DNA from: Nodosilinea sp. FACHB-131
GTDB taxonomy: Bacteria > Cyanobacteriota > Cyanobacteriia > Phormidesmidales > Phormidesmidaceae
NCBI RefSeq assembly: GCF_014695395.1
Contig: NZ_JACJOF010000036.1
Coordinates: 1-64,000, forward strand
Length of the DNA: 64,000 nt
Reading direction: 5' to 3'
Numbering within the stretch: the stretch's first letter is position 1; each line of letters starts with the position of its first letter. This document shows, piece by piece, positions 9,829 to 21,522 of the stretch. Made by a program: the position numbers and the translations under genes. The notes under the pieces were generated by a model. The model ran no database searches. It was not told the origin of the DNA and saw nothing but the letters and a program-made list of their open reading frames with translations.

Positions 9829-10884
9829 CTAAGATGCCCCTGCCTTCTTTGAGAACAGCACCAAAACGGTCTTAAGAATTAGCTGAATATCGTAGGCCAG
9901 ACTCCAGTTCTTCTGGTAGTCCAGATCCATCCGAATCACGTCTTCAAACTTTTTCACCGTAGAGCGGCCGTTGACCTGCCACTCGCCGGTCATGCCGGGT
10001 TTGACGTCAAGGCGCTGCCACTCGGGCACCTTGTACTGCTCAATTTCATCGGGAGTAGGCGGACGGGTACCTACTAAGCTCATATCGCCCCGCAGCACGT
10101 TCCAAAACTGAGGCAGTTCGTCGAGGCTAGTGCGGCGCAGAAAGCGGCCCACTTTAGTAATGCGAGGGTCGTTTTCATTCTTAAACAGAGGACCTTCTAC
10201 CTCGTTTTCAACCTGGGCCTTGAGCGCTTCGGCATCGATCACCATGGAGCGAAACTTCCAAATGTGGAAGCGTTTGCCCATCCACGAGCAGCGCACCTGT
10301 TTAAAGAGAATCGGGCCGCCATCTTCGAGCTTAATGGCAATCACAATGGGCACCGACAACACTGCGGTCAGCACCAGACCCACCAGCGCTCCGACAATAT
10401 CCAGCAGGCGCTTGCCCTTCGAGGCCACCGAGGGATGAGTGGTCAGCGCTACAAACCGCATTTCGGGCTTAAGGGCAGGGCTTTCGGGCTCACCGGCAAC
10501 CGGTTCAAAGGTAAACAGCTGCTCTAGGTCGGTTAGAGCTAGCACCATGCGTACCTGCTCTTGCACCCCCCGCAGCACCATGGCAATGCCCTTGGCGTGA
10601 CAGGTGCGATAGCAGATCACTAGGGCCCCCAAGCCACTGCTATCAATAAACTGAGTCTGGCTTAGATCAATAATGATAGTTTCAGGGGTTGGTTGGCTCA
10701 GGCAGTGCTGCTTTACCTGTTGCTCAAACTCGACCGCCTCAACAACGGTCAAAGTAGACGGCACGCTAACAACCCGAGCGGTGTCTATCGCCTCATTAGA
10801 GAGCTGCTCTGCGACTACTTGTGGATCCTGATCTGGGGCAATGGATGAGGTCATACCGGCATCCCTGGTAATGGTTAATGGCAA
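9829..10884 (-). CDS. STAS domain fused to bacterial sugar transferase
   Basis: A 351-residue protein. Residues about 35-130 form a STAS (anti-sigma-factor antagonist) domain with IIIDLSQTQFIDSSGLGALV, where DSSG is the phosphorylatable Ser site. Residues about 155-350 form a bacterial sugar transferase: one membrane helix (IVGALVGLVLTAVLSVPIVI), then KFRSM, RRTSLDELPQFWNVL, GDMSLVGTRPP and KPGMTGEWQVNGRS. The latter family moves a sugar-1-phosphate onto undecaprenyl phosphate to start exopolysaccharide or O-antigen repeats. Related enzymes usually carry extra N-terminal membrane helices; here STAS replaces them, suggesting control by a partner-switching kinase/phosphatase (inference). No other polysaccharide gene adjoins it. 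Confidence 0.9.
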   Translation of the reverse strand: MPLTITRDAGMTSSIAPDQDPQVVAEQLSNEAIDTARVVSVPSTLTVVEAVEFEQQVKQHCLSQPTPETIIIDLSQTQFIDSSGLGALVICYRTCHAKGIAMVLRGVQEQVRMVLALTDLEQLFTFEPVAGEPESPALKPEMRFVALTTHPSVASKGKRLLDIVGALVGLVLTAVLSVPIVIAIKLEDGGPILFKQVRCSWMGKRFHIWKFRSMVIDAEALKAQVENEVEGPLFKNENDPRITKVGRFLRRTSLDELPQFWNVLRGDMSLVGTRPPTPDEIEQYKVPEWQRLDVKPGMTGEWQVNGRSTVKKFEDVIRMDLDYQKNWSLAYDIQLILKTVLVLFSKKAGAS

Positions 10885-11019
10885 TAGGTACTGTCAGAAT
10901 TCCCTTGACAATGTCCAAACTATAGGAGGCGCAGTCTGGGGTTGCCTTGACCACGCCTCCATCTTCAACGAGTCTTAACGAGTCGTTGATGAGTTGATTA
11001 GGAGCACCTGCGTATTTCT

Positions 11020-11047
11020 ACCCTTGACGGACACAGAGCGTCAGGGT
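11020..11047 (-). terminator. Stem-loop after acnA
   Basis: ACCCTTGACG (11020-11029) pairs with CGTCAGGGT (11039-11047) with a single bulged base and a 9-nt loop, 12 nt past the acnA stop. No clear U-run follows, so it may be an mRNA 3' stabiliser rather than a full intrinsic terminator. Confidence 0.4.
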
Positions 11048-11058
11048 TCCAAAGCGCT

Positions 11059-13752
<2,694 letters not shown>

Positions 13753-13780
13753 AGGGCTTGGGCGCTCCGATCGCGACGGG

Positions 13781-13798
13781 GATCTATCTACCTAGATC
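13781..13798. promoter_or_regulatory. Palindrome upstream of acnA
   Basis: GATCTA (13781-13786) and TAGATC (13793-13798) form a perfect 6+6 dyad with a 6-bp centre, 28 nt before the acnA start codon. The size fits a dimeric regulator site or a 5'-leader hairpin. An AT-rich -10-like stretch lies just further upstream on the acnA strand. Confidence 0.35.
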
Positions 13799-13902
13799 AT
13801 AGATAGCGTTGCGATTTTATTACATTGCTTGTACCGCTGCGCTGTAGGCTTTGTTGCCAATCATTCCCTAAACCCAAGGATTGCTTAAGGATTGCCCAGA
13901 GC

Positions 13903-14868
13903 TTAGCGGCTGGGACCTTTAGAAAATAGCTTGCCAAACAGCGATCGCTTGGGGCTGTCTGACGGCTTGCTGTCCGGCTGCTTGGGCTTGTCCTGGGTTG
14001 GTGTAGCGGCAGGGCGAGGTGGGGGATCGCTCAGAGATAGGTTGAGCTGCCGAGCATACTTCAGGGCCACAGCGTTGTTGGGGTTGAGGCGCAGCGCCTG
14101 CTTGAAGTGCACCTTGGCCATGCCGGGCAGCTTTTGCAGCAGATAGGCCTGGCCCATGAGGCAGTGGTAGCTGCTGTTTTGAGGGTCGATCTTCAGGGCA
14201 TCCTTGAGTTCTTGAATAGCAGCCTGAACGTTTTTGCCTTTCAGATACTCCTGGGCTCGGCCATAGTGGCGATCGGCGTAGGCCTGCCCGGACGACTTGC
14301 CGTTGTTAGCAAGGTGGTCGGCTGGAGAATCAGAGGCGATGGTGGTGGCGGATACGAGCCCGCTGCGCTTTTCGCGAATCACCGGTGCACCCATTTTGCG
14401 GCGCAGATACACCAGGTTGAGTTCGCTGAGCTGCTGAGTGCAAGTTTCGAACTCAGCTAGAGACTCGTACTGGCGATCGCACAGCTGATCGACCGCCTGC
14501 TCGTAGAACACATCTACCTCGGCCTCAGCGACATCTAGCAGATATTTGCCAGGTTTGCTGGTGGGCTGGAGCTGCTGATCGCGGCTGAGGCGGCGCACTT
14601 TGAATCGGAGGGCCGCCAGCACCTCGTTGCGGCCTTTATCTTGCTTGAGGCGCTGGTAGGCGGGGTTGACTAGCTTGGGCAACACCTGGTCGGCCAGCTG
14701 GCGCAGCTCGGCCGGCACATCGACCAACGCGTCGGGGTGCAGCTGTTTGGCCACTACTCGATAGCGCTTGAGAATGCGCCGCTCATCGGCTACTACTGAC
14801 ACACCCAGTAGCGCGTAGGGATCGGTGAAACGGTTGAGCCATTCAGGGGAGAAGGCAGAGTGGGGCAT
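13903..14868 (-). CDS. J-domain protein with C-terminal TPR repeats
   Basis: A 321-residue protein. The N-terminal ~75 residues form a J domain (DPYALLGVSVVADERRILKRY then KQLHPDAL, with the essential HPD), implying co-chaperone work with a DnaK. Residues about 205-275 contain two tetratricopeptide repeats (AQEYLKGKNVQAAIQELKDA, YLLQKLPGMAKVHFKQALRL). The tail is Pro/Lys/Ser rich and probably disordered. There is no Gly/Phe or zinc region, so it is a class C J-protein, probably specialised by its TPRs. It is monocistronic. The client is unknown. Confidence 0.85.
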   Translation of the reverse strand: MPHSAFSPEWLNRFTDPYALLGVSVVADERRILKRYRVVAKQLHPDALVDVPAELRQLADQVLPKLVNPAYQRLKQDKGRNEVLAALRFKVRRLSRDQQLQPTSKPGKYLLDVAEAEVDVFYEQAVDQLCDRQYESLAEFETCTQQLSELNLVYLRRKMGAPVIREKRSGLVSATTIASDSPADHLANNGKSSGQAYADRHYGRAQEYLKGKNVQAAIQELKDALKIDPQNSSYHCLMGQAYLLQKLPGMAKVHFKQALRLNPNNAVALKYARQLNLSLSDPPPRPAATPTQDKPKQPDSKPSDSPKRSLFGKLFSKGPSR

Positions 14869-15032
14869 TCAGGGGCAGAACTAGGGGAGATTATTTTATT
14901 GTTGCGGAAGTCGTGAGAACGGCATACCAGAATCTGGAGGGCTATGTCGATTCTTTATGCCCGTCTTATACTGAATTCACAAGATAATTCAAAGCTTTAG
15001 CCTCTACAGGCTTTATACAAAAGCGAAGGGCA

Positions 15033-15416
15033 ATGATGTTGGCAGAGCGTTCCCGTCGAACAGCCGTCATTCTAGCGTGGTTAGGGGTTTTGACTCCTTT
15101 GACGGGTCTGCATAAATTTTATTTGGGCCAACCCTTTTGGGGAGCTGTTTATATTGTGCTGGGGTTGGTCATCCCAATTCCTAAAGTGGCCTGTGCCATT
15201 GAAGGGGTCATGTTGCTTAGGCAGTCATCTGATGATTTTGACCAGCGCTGGAGCAAGACCAATAAGGTCGCTCCTGCTACCGCTACTCTTGATCCAGCTC
15301 AGATTAGCGCCCTTGGGGTTGCTCTGCGGGAGCTAGACACCCTGCGTCAGGAGGGGCTGATTTCGGAGCTGGAGTTTGAGCAGAAGCGACGTCAGCTTTT
15401 AGATCAAGTGGCCTAG
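15033..15416 (+). CDS. TM2-SHOCT small membrane protein
   Basis: 127 residues. The N-terminal half has two hydrophobic helices around a tight turn with GLHKFYLGQPFWGAVYIVLG, the TM2 signature. The last ~30 residues (LRELDTLRQEGLISELEFEQKRRQLL) match the SHOCT oligomerisation motif. Function is unknown for both families; the combination is common in bacteria. It begins with two ATG codons and is followed after 10 nt by the HhH gene, so the two are probably co-transcribed. Confidence 0.85.
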   Translation: MMLAERSRRTAVILAWLGVLTPLTGLHKFYLGQPFWGAVYIVLGLVIPIPKVACAIEGVMLLRQSSDDFDQRWSKTNKVAPATATLDPAQISALGVALRELDTLRQEGLISELEFEQKRRQLLDQVA

Positions 15417-15426
15417 GGATGCGACA

Positions 15427-15954
15427 GTGCTAAAACGTTGGCAAGGCTTGAGGGCACAGTTACATCCCCTGGCGGCTCGCTTGAGCCAACCGAGCTATCG
15501 GCTCCAGTCTTACCAGGAGGTTGAGGCGGCAGCCAAGTTGGGATTTGCCCTGGATGTGAACCGGGCGACGGTCGATGACTGGCTCCGGTTGCCGGGGCTA
15601 TCGATTCGCCAGGCCCAGGGGTTGGTGCGCCTGCGCCAGGCTGGGGTGCAGTTTCACTGCCTAGAGGATTTGGCGGCGGCATTGGGCACGGCCCCGGCCC
15701 AGCTGACTCCCCTGGCTGCCGTGCTGTCGTTTTGCTACTACGAGGAGCACTGCGGTACTTTGCCCACGGTAAGCCTCAACCAGGCTACGGTCTCGTGCCT
15801 GGTTCGTCTGCCGGGAGTGCCTGCGGCCTTAGCTGAGGCCATTGTGTGGGAGCGATCGCACCGTGGCCCTTACCAAGATTTAGCCGATCTACAAAATCGC
15901 CTGGGGCTCCCCCCCGATTTGGTGCAGAGCCTAATGTATTATCTACGGCCCTAA
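15427..15954 (+). CDS. ComEA-like helix-hairpin-helix protein
   Basis: 175 residues starting at GTG 15427. It has two helix-hairpin-helix pairs: FALDVNRATVDDWLRLPGLS around residues 40-60 and VSLNQATVSCLVRLPGVP near 120-140, followed by the second half (GPYQDLADLQNRLGLPPDLV). This is the non-specific DNA-binding fold of ComEA. No signal peptide or transmembrane anchor is evident, unlike true ComEA, so a role in DNA uptake is not assured. It lies 10 nt after the TM2-SHOCT gene. Confidence 0.75.
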   Translation: MLKRWQGLRAQLHPLAARLSQPSYRLQSYQEVEAAAKLGFALDVNRATVDDWLRLPGLSIRQAQGLVRLRQAGVQFHCLEDLAAALGTAPAQLTPLAAVLSFCYYEEHCGTLPTVSLNQATVSCLVRLPGVPAALAEAIVWERSHRGPYQDLADLQNRLGLPPDLVQSLMYYLRP

Positions 15955-15964
15955 CTGTAGGGCC
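15947..15964 (+). terminator. Stem-loop at end of the HhH gene
   Basis: GGCCCT (15947-15952) pairs with AGGGCC (15959-15964) around a 6-nt loop and overlaps the stop codon. The sequence after it is AT-rich but lacks a clean U-run. Confidence 0.4.
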
Positions 15965-16306
15965 TAATAAACTTTGAAATAGCTGTAGCAATTCTAACAA
16001 AACTAGTGTTTTAACTCGATTTTGTGGAGCTGTCTAAGCCGCGATCGCACCTGTCATTGGGTTGATTTTGTAGGGTGAATAGTTTCTTAGAAGACCAGAA
16101 ACAAAACTATAAATCGCGATCGCTGCTTAGCCTTAACCGCTTACACAGTCAGACTGGTAGCCTCGCTTATCTACCCTAATCAAAATTTAATTTTGAGGAA
16201 GTATTGTCTAGGCAATAGAAAATGCTCTAGAACGTTAACTTAGGACCGAAAACCCTGTTTTTAATTCTATTAAAGATAGCGAGTACTTTTTGCTGGAATT
16301 AACACC
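15965..16306. other. Phosphoketolase upstream region
   Basis: There is no gene in this AT-richer leader. It contains two GCGATCGC sites and a perfect AT-rich palindrome at 16180-16196 (8+1+8 bp). No consensus promoter could be placed with confidence. Confidence 0.5.
16180..16196. promoter_or_regulatory. AT-rich palindrome upstream of phosphoketolase
   Basis: TCAAAATT and AATTTTGA flank a single central T, a perfect 17-bp dyad 110 nt before the phosphoketolase ATG. It could be a regulator-binding site; no known regulator consensus is claimed. Confidence 0.35.
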
Positions 16307-18706
16307 ATGGTAGTAGCCTCCCCGCCCCAAACCAAGCCCCTCACCGATGAGGAACTGCGCAAAACGCACGCCTACTGGCGAGCCTGCAACTACCTCGCCG
16401 TAGGTATGATCTATCTGCGCAGTAACCCCTTGCTCAAGGAACCCCTCAAGGCTGAGCACGTTAAGCATCGCCTGCTGGGCCACTGGGGAGCTTCGCCAGC
16501 CCTGAGCTTTACCTACATCCACTGCAACCGGCTGATTAAAAAGTACGACCTCAACATGATCTTTGTGGCTGGGCCGGGCCACGGTGCTCCAGGGGTATTG
16601 GGGCCAGTCTATTTAGAGGGCACCTACTCCGAGATCTATCCTGACAAAAGCCCCGACGAAGACGGCATGCGCCGCTTCTTCAAACAGTTCTCGTTCCCGG
16701 GCCACATTGGCAGCCACGTCACCCCCGAAACCCCCGGGTCGATCCACGAGGGGGGCGAATTGGGCTACAGCCTCTCTCACTCCTTTGGGGCCGCCCTCGA
16801 CAACCCCGAGCTAATCGTCGCCTGCGTTGTGGGAGACGGAGAGGCAGAAACGGGAGCTTTAGCCACCTCCTGGCACTCCAATAAATTTATCAACCCAGCC
16901 CGCGATGGCGCAGTACTGCCCATCCTCAACCTGAATGGTTACAAGATTGCCAACCCGTCTATCCTCTCGCGGGTTTCCCACGAAGAGCTGGAGGCGCTGT
17001 TTGTGGGCTATGGCTACACGCCCTATTTTGTCGAGGGCAGCGACCCGGCCGAGGTGCACCAGCAGATGGCGGCCGTTATGGAAGAGTGCATTCTCAAGAT
17101 CAAAGACATTCAGCAAAACGCTCGCGTCAACGGCAACCAGGAGCGCCCCCGCTGGCCAATGATTGTGCTGCGCACCCCCAAGGGTTGGACGGGGCCTAAA
17201 GAAGTGGATGGCCACAAAGTAGAGGGGTTTTGGCGGGCCCACCAGGTGCCGATGGGCGGTATGCACAGCAACCCCGAACACCTGCGCCTGCTCGAAGAGT
17301 GGATGCGCAGCTACGGCCCTGAGGAACTGTTCGACGAAAACGGCACCTTGATTCCTGAGCTGAAGGATCTGGCCCCGGTGGGCCACCGCCGCATGAGCGA
17401 CAACCCAAACGCCAACGGCGGGATGCTGCGCAAGGCTTTGAAGATGCCTGACTTTCGCGAGTATGCGATCGACGTACCCAAGCCCGGTAGCGTGGAGTTT
17501 GAGAACACTAAGGCCCTGGGCATTCTGATGCGCGAAATTATGCGCGACAACCCCAACAACTTCCGCCTGATGGGGCCGGATGAAACGGCCTCTAACCGAC
17601 TGAACTCGGTGTATGAGGTTTCCCAAAAGGCATGGATGGCTGACTTTTTACCTGAAGATCTCGACGGTGGCGAGCTGTCGCAGGACGGCCGAGTGATGGA
17701 AATGCTCAGCGAGCACACCCTCCAGGGCTGGCTAGAGGGCTATCTGCTCACCGGTCGCCACGGTCTGTTTCACAGCTACGAGGCCTTTGCCCACGTGGTC
17801 AGCTCGATGTTTAACCAGCATGCCAAGTGGTTAGATATCTGTAAAAATCACGTGCCCTGGCGGCGATCGGTGTCGTCACTCAACATTCTGCTGTCGTCGC
17901 TGGTGTGGCGACAAGACCACAACGGCTTTAGCCACCAGGACCCCGGCTATGTCGATCTGGTGACCAATAAAAGCCCCGATGTGGTGCGGGTTTACTTTCC
18001 GCCCGATGCCAACTGTTTGCTGTCGGTGGCCGACCACTGCTTCCGCAGCATCGACTACATCAACGTGATTGTCTCTGACAAACAGAGCCACCTCCAGTAC
18101 CTCAATATGGAGCAGGCGGTGACCCACTGCACCAAGGGCTTGGGCATTTGGGACTGGGCCAGCAACGACGACTGCGGCACCGAGCCGGATGAGCCGGACG
18201 TGGTGATGGCCTGCTGCGGTGACATTGTCACCAAAGAATCACTGGCGGCGACCGCTATTCTGCGGGAGGAGTTTCCCCACCTGAAGGTGCGGTTTGTCAA
18301 CGTGGTTGACCTATTCACCTTAATTTCGTCTGGGGAGCACCCCCACGGGCTCAGCGATCGCGACTTCGACTCACTGTTTACCCCCGACAAGCCAATTGTC
18401 TTCAACTTTCATGGCTATCCCTGGCTGATTCACAAGCTGGTGTATCGCCGCTCAAACCAAGACCGCATCCACGTGCGGGGCTACAAAGAGCAGGGCAACA
18501 TCAACACCCCGCTAGAGCTGGCGATCAACAACGAGATCGATCGCTTCAACCTGGTAATCGACGTGATCGATCGGGTGCCCAAGCTGGGTTCGGCGGCCGC
18601 CCACGTGAAGGAGAAGATGAAAAACAAGATTATTGAGTGCCTCACCTATGCCCACACCGAGGGCAAAGACCAGGATGAAATTGTCAACTGGCAGTGGCCC
18701 TACTAG
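16307..18706 (+). CDS. xfp: Xylulose-5-P/fructose-6-P phosphoketolase
   Basis: A thiamine-diphosphate enzyme cleaving xylulose-5-phosphate (or fructose-6-phosphate) with phosphate to acetyl phosphate plus glyceraldehyde-3-phosphate (or erythrose-4-phosphate), linking the Calvin and pentose pathways to acetyl-CoA. At 799 residues it has full family length. Visible motifs are [49 protein letters not shown] (in parts) and the ThDP-binding [10 protein letters not shown]. The C-terminal part has [20 protein letters not shown], typical of the family. It is monocistronic, converging on the oxidoreductase gene with 14 nt between stops. No acetate kinase or phosphotransacetylase gene adjoins. Confidence 0.96.
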   Translation: MVVASPPQTKPLTDEELRKTHAYWRACNYLAVGMIYLRSNPLLKEPLKAEHVKHRLLGHWGASPALSFTYIHCNRLIKKYDLNMIFVAGPGHGAPGVLGPVYLEGTYSEIYPDKSPDEDGMRRFFKQFSFPGHIGSHVTPETPGSIHEGGELGYSLSHSFGAALDNPELIVACVVGDGEAETGALATSWHSNKFINPARDGAVLPILNLNGYKIANPSILSRVSHEELEALFVGYGYTPYFVEGSDPAEVHQQMAAVMEECILKIKDIQQNARVNGNQERPRWPMIVLRTPKGWTGPKEVDGHKVEGFWRAHQVPMGGMHSNPEHLRLLEEWMRSYGPEELFDENGTLIPELKDLAPVGHRRMSDNPNANGGMLRKALKMPDFREYAIDVPKPGSVEFENTKALGILMREIMRDNPNNFRLMGPDETASNRLNSVYEVSQKAWMADFLPEDLDGGELSQDGRVMEMLSEHTLQGWLEGYLLTGRHGLFHSYEAFAHVVSSMFNQHAKWLDICKNHVPWRRSVSSLNILLSSLVWRQDHNGFSHQDPGYVDLVTNKSPDVVRVYFPPDANCLLSVADHCFRSIDYINVIVSDKQSHLQYLNMEQAVTHCTKGLGIWDWASNDDCGTEPDEPDVVMACCGDIVTKESLAATAILREEFPHLKVRFVNVVDLFTLISSGEHPHGLSDRDFDSLFTPDKPIVFNFHGYPWLIHKLVYRRSNQDRIHVRGYKEQGNINTPLELAINNEIDRFNLVIDVIDRVPKLGSAAAHVKEKMKNKIIECLTYAHTEGKDQDEIVNWQWPY

Positions 18707-18720
18707 GAGTGGTGAACCCC

Positions 18721-20106
18721 TCAGGAGGTCGGCAGCGGCTGCATTTCGCCCACCACCGTGGGGAGCAGCTCAGATACGGTGGGGTGAATAGGCACGGCCC
18801 TTTGTAGGGTGGTGTAGGGCTGGTCGGCGGTCATGATGTCGATCAGCCCGTGAATCGCCTCATCGCCGCCAACGCCCAAAATTGCTGCCCCAAGAATGCG
18901 CTGGGTTTCGGCGTCGGCCACAATTTTGATCAAGCCGTGGGTCTCGCCTTTCTCAATGGCGCGGCCCACTTTTGTCATCGGTCTGGTGCCCATCAGCAGG
19001 GGCCGCCCGGTGGCCCGCGCCTGGGCCTCGGTCAGGCCGACGCGCCCTAGGGGTGGGTCAGTGTAGAGGGCATAGGCGAGGATGCGATCGCTCACCCCTC
19101 GAGTCTCACCATCGAGCAGATTGGCGGCGACAATCTCAAAATCGTTGTAGGAGGTATGGGTGAAGGCACCTCGGCCATTACAGTCGCCCAAGGCCCAAAT
19201 GCCCGGCACAGTGGTGCGGAGCTGATCGTCGACGGTGATGTAGCCGTGCTCGTCTGTGGCGATACCGGCGAGATCGAGGCCCAGATCGTCGGTGTTGGGC
19301 TGGCGCCCCACCGCTAGCAGGACGTGGCTGCCGATCACCGCGGGTTCGCCGTCGGTGCAGTCAAGGTGCACCGTCGCGCCGTCAGCATGGGGGGCAAAGG
19401 CAATGCATTCAGCCCCCGTGCGCACCTGCACACCCTCGGCTTCGAGCACGTCTCGAATTGCGGTGGATATGTCTTCATCCTCCCGAGAAACCAGGCGCGG
19501 GCCTTTTTCAACCACTGTTACCGCTGCTCCGAAGCGACGGTAAATCTGGGCAAACTCTAGGCCGATGTAGCTGCCGCCCACTATCACCAAATGACGGGGC
19601 AGACTGTCGAGCGCCAGCATGGAGGTATTGGTCAGATAGTTGATCTTCTCAATACCGGGCATTTTGGGTACCCGCGCCCGCCCGCCTACATTGATGAAAA
19701 TTTGCGGCGCGGTCAGGAGTTCGTCGCCGACCCGCAGGGTGTTTGCGCTTTCAAAGCGGGCCTGACCATGGAACACGGTCAAGCGCTCCATGCTGCCGAG
19801 CCAGGCCTCTAGCCCACTGCGGGAGTTAGCGACTACGGTGTTAACCCGCGCCTTGACCTGGGCCATATCGACCTCAATCGCACCCGAGATCATCACGCCA
19901 TAGTCGGCGGCGCGGCGGGCTAGGTGAGCGGCGTAGGCGCTGGCAACTAACGTTTTAGTCGGCGTGCAGCCGGTGTTGACGCAGGTGCCGCCGAACAGGT
20001 GTCGCTCAATCAGCGCTACGGTCATGCCCGCCGCAGTCAGCCGTCCGGCCAGGGGTGGCCCCGCCTGACCAGCCCCAATGATCAGCGCATCAAAGGATTG
20101 AGTCAT
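18721..20106 (-). CDS. Mercuric-reductase-like pyridine nucleotide-disulfide oxidoreductase
   Basis: A flavoprotein of 461 residues. The FAD site is DALIIGAGQAGPPLAGRL, the redox-active disulfide GGTCVNTGCTPTK, the NAD(P) site VIVGGSYIGLEFAQIYRRFG, the second FAD motif GIWALGDCNGRGAFTHTSYND, and the C-terminal interface HPTVSELLPT. It lacks the N-terminal metal-binding domain and the C-terminal Cys pair of MerA, so it is not a confirmed mercury reductase; the substrate is unknown. Its ATG overlaps the stop of the upstream DUF4126 gene by one base (TAATG), showing a two-gene operon. Confidence 0.88.
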   Translation of the reverse strand: MTQSFDALIIGAGQAGPPLAGRLTAAGMTVALIERHLFGGTCVNTGCTPTKTLVASAYAAHLARRAADYGVMISGAIEVDMAQVKARVNTVVANSRSGLEAWLGSMERLTVFHGQARFESANTLRVGDELLTAPQIFINVGGRARVPKMPGIEKINYLTNTSMLALDSLPRHLVIVGGSYIGLEFAQIYRRFGAAVTVVEKGPRLVSREDEDISTAIRDVLEAEGVQVRTGAECIAFAPHADGATVHLDCTDGEPAVIGSHVLLAVGRQPNTDDLGLDLAGIATDEHGYITVDDQLRTTVPGIWALGDCNGRGAFTHTSYNDFEIVAANLLDGETRGVSDRILAYALYTDPPLGRVGLTEAQARATGRPLLMGTRPMTKVGRAIEKGETHGLIKIVADAETQRILGAAILGVGGDEAIHGLIDIMTADQPYTTLQRAVPIHPTVSELLPTVVGEMQPLPTS

Positions 20107-20564
20107 TACAGCAGCCCCACGACTAAAACTGCGCCAACGATGGCGATCGCGTCTTCAATCAGCGCCGCCGGTAGGTCGCGGCCTAGGGCTTTAGCGAGCC
20201 GAGACCGGGCTGCCGCGCCGCCCAGAGTGCCAATTACCGCACCAACAGCACCGGCGATTAGTCCGCCCACCCACGTGCCGCTCGGTAGGGCGATCGCTGC
20301 CCCTGAGATAGCGCCGCTGAGAATGCGAGCCCCAAACTGAACCGGAACCTTGCGACTGGGGGTTGAGGGAAGTTGGTCGGTGACGAATTCGCCCAGCGCT
20401 AGCGCTGACAAAATCCAGGGGGTGAAGCGGTAGCCGAGGAAGGCGAGCCAACTGCCGTCGAGGTTGAGGTAGCCCAGGTAGGCGGCCCAGCTGACCGCAG
20501 CGATCGCGGTCATGGTGCGGAGACCGGCAATAACGCCTATCAGCAGCGCCAGGAAATAAACCAT
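20106..20564 (-). CDS. DUF4126 family membrane protein
   Basis: 152 residues, strongly hydrophobic, with about four membrane segments rich in Gly and Ala. The N-terminal FLALLIGVIAGLRTMTAIAA and the central SGAISGAAIALPSGTWVGGL fit the DUF4126 family, which has no known function. It is the first gene of an operon with the disulfide oxidoreductase (1-nt overlap), so the two may act in one redox or envelope process (inference). Confidence 0.75.
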   Translation of the reverse strand: MVYFLALLIGVIAGLRTMTAIAAVSWAAYLGYLNLDGSWLAFLGYRFTPWILSALALGEFVTDQLPSTPSRKVPVQFGARILSGAISGAAIALPSGTWVGGLIAGAVGAVIGTLGGAAARSRLAKALGRDLPAALIEDAIAIVGAVLVVGLL

Positions 20565-20734
20565 AGGGGCAGCCTCAACGGTTTTGCATCTAACACTTTT
20601 GCGTTTAACATGTTCGCCCAGCCTCCAAACTATTTAGCCCAGAATTTACAGATCGACCGGCTATTGCCTACGTTCTGCTGGTGCAAATTCTATTAACTAA
20701 AGATTAAAGAGGACTTGTCGTTACAGGAACTGCG

Positions 20735-21007
20735 ATGGCGGAATCATGGCATACAACATCGGTGGAGTCAACGGCTGTTGTAATGAAAGCTTTAACTCAT
20801 TTAGATATCGTTACTCTTGATATCCCAGTAGTAACTAGAGATGCCTATTGGATTACCGAACTAAACTTAGCCAAAGAGTTTGTTTGGGTGGGCTACTCAC
20901 CTCAGAAAATGACTAATTTACAGAGACTTCTAACGGGTTGTACTCAATCTCAACCTTGTCCCCATACTGAATATTTGCTATTGGTGGGGCAATTATTTCA
21001 AGAATAG
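20735..21007 (+). CDS. Doubtful small ORF, unknown
   Basis: A 90-codon frame with an AGGA six bases before the ATG. No family was recognised. Its last third (20913-21007) lies antisense to the better-supported minus-strand gene, so that part is probably a shadow. It could be a short accessory protein or nothing at all. Confidence 0.2.
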   Translation: MAESWHTTSVESTAVVMKALTHLDIVTLDIPVVTRDAYWITELNLAKEFVWVGYSPQKMTNLQRLLTGCTQSQPCPHTEYLLLVGQLFQE

Positions 21008-21371
21008 ATGGGTTTTGAAAGTTGCGTTTTTTGGTCTCTGGGTGCGGGTAATATATCCAGCAATTATAGACTGAGGCTTGAAACAAAACTCGACAGCGAG
21101 AAAAGGAAAAGTCTTCGGGAGGATGGCGATCGGTCCACTCGATCTGGCGAAAGGTAAGTTCGGGATTGGTGAGATTAAAGGTGCTAGGGCTAATGGAAAT
21201 ATTGAGCGTTCCCTTAAAATATTCTGTTAGGTCTAGCCCTAAAGCTTCAAAAAACGGCGTTTGCATTTCGATTGTCCCACTAGGATAGGGACTATCCGCA
21301 GCAGCGCCGGAAGCTACTTGGTGGCCATGCTCTAAGACGCCACTTACCGTTTGCCAATGCCTATTAGTCAT
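20913..21371 (-). CDS. Orphan protein with riboflavin-kinase-like (DUF120-like) motifs
   Basis: 152 residues, soluble, no signal peptide. No family was recognised with certainty. The pattern SGVLEHG, then ALGLDLTEYFKGTLNISI, then ILEIIAPPIANIQYGDKVEIEY resembles the CTP-dependent riboflavin kinase fold of archaea, where a GTLN motif follows an initial glycine-rich strand and an EIIAP...GD-V-EI segment ends the barrel. Sequence between these anchors does not match, so a true kinase is not claimed. Its codon use is more AT-rich than flanking core genes. It diverges from the coiled-coil gene at 21523. Confidence 0.6.
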   Translation of the reverse strand: MTNRHWQTVSGVLEHGHQVASGAAADSPYPSGTIEMQTPFFEALGLDLTEYFKGTLNISISPSTFNLTNPELTFRQIEWTDRHPPEDFSFSRCRVLFQASVYNCWIYYPHPETKKRNFQNPSILEIIAPPIANIQYGDKVEIEYNPLEVSVN

Positions 21372-21453
21372 CTTAGAGATACTTCGCTATGTCCACGCGA
21401 TCGCTATACCGGTTCACGAACGGATTAGGTACATTAGAATGCCTATTGTATAA

Positions 21454-21483
21454 GCGTAGAAGATAGAGAAATATCTTCTACGC
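21454..21483. promoter_or_regulatory. Perfect 12-bp inverted repeat in divergent promoter region
   Basis: GCGTAGAAGATA (21454-21465) and TATCTTCTACGC (21472-21483) are exact complements separated by GAGAAA. It lies between divergently transcribed genes. A TATAAT box at 21502-21507 would place the -35 region over the right arm, so this looks like an operator; a leader hairpin is excluded for the plus gene if that -10 is used. Confidence 0.55.
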
Positions 21484-21501
21484 CAGCGATAAGTAATATT
21501 A

Positions 21502-21507
21502 TATAAT
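21502..21507 (+). promoter_or_regulatory. Candidate -10 box
   Basis: TATAAT matches the bacterial -10 consensus exactly. The expected start of transcription is only about 9 nt before the ATG at 21523, implying a very short leader. The inverted repeat covers the -35 zone. Confidence 0.4.
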
Positions 21508-21522
21508 TTATAGTAAGTAACT

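Noticed and set aside
18721-20106. True mercuric reductase
   Set aside because: It lacks the metal-binding N-terminal domain and the C-terminal Cys pair needed for Hg(II).
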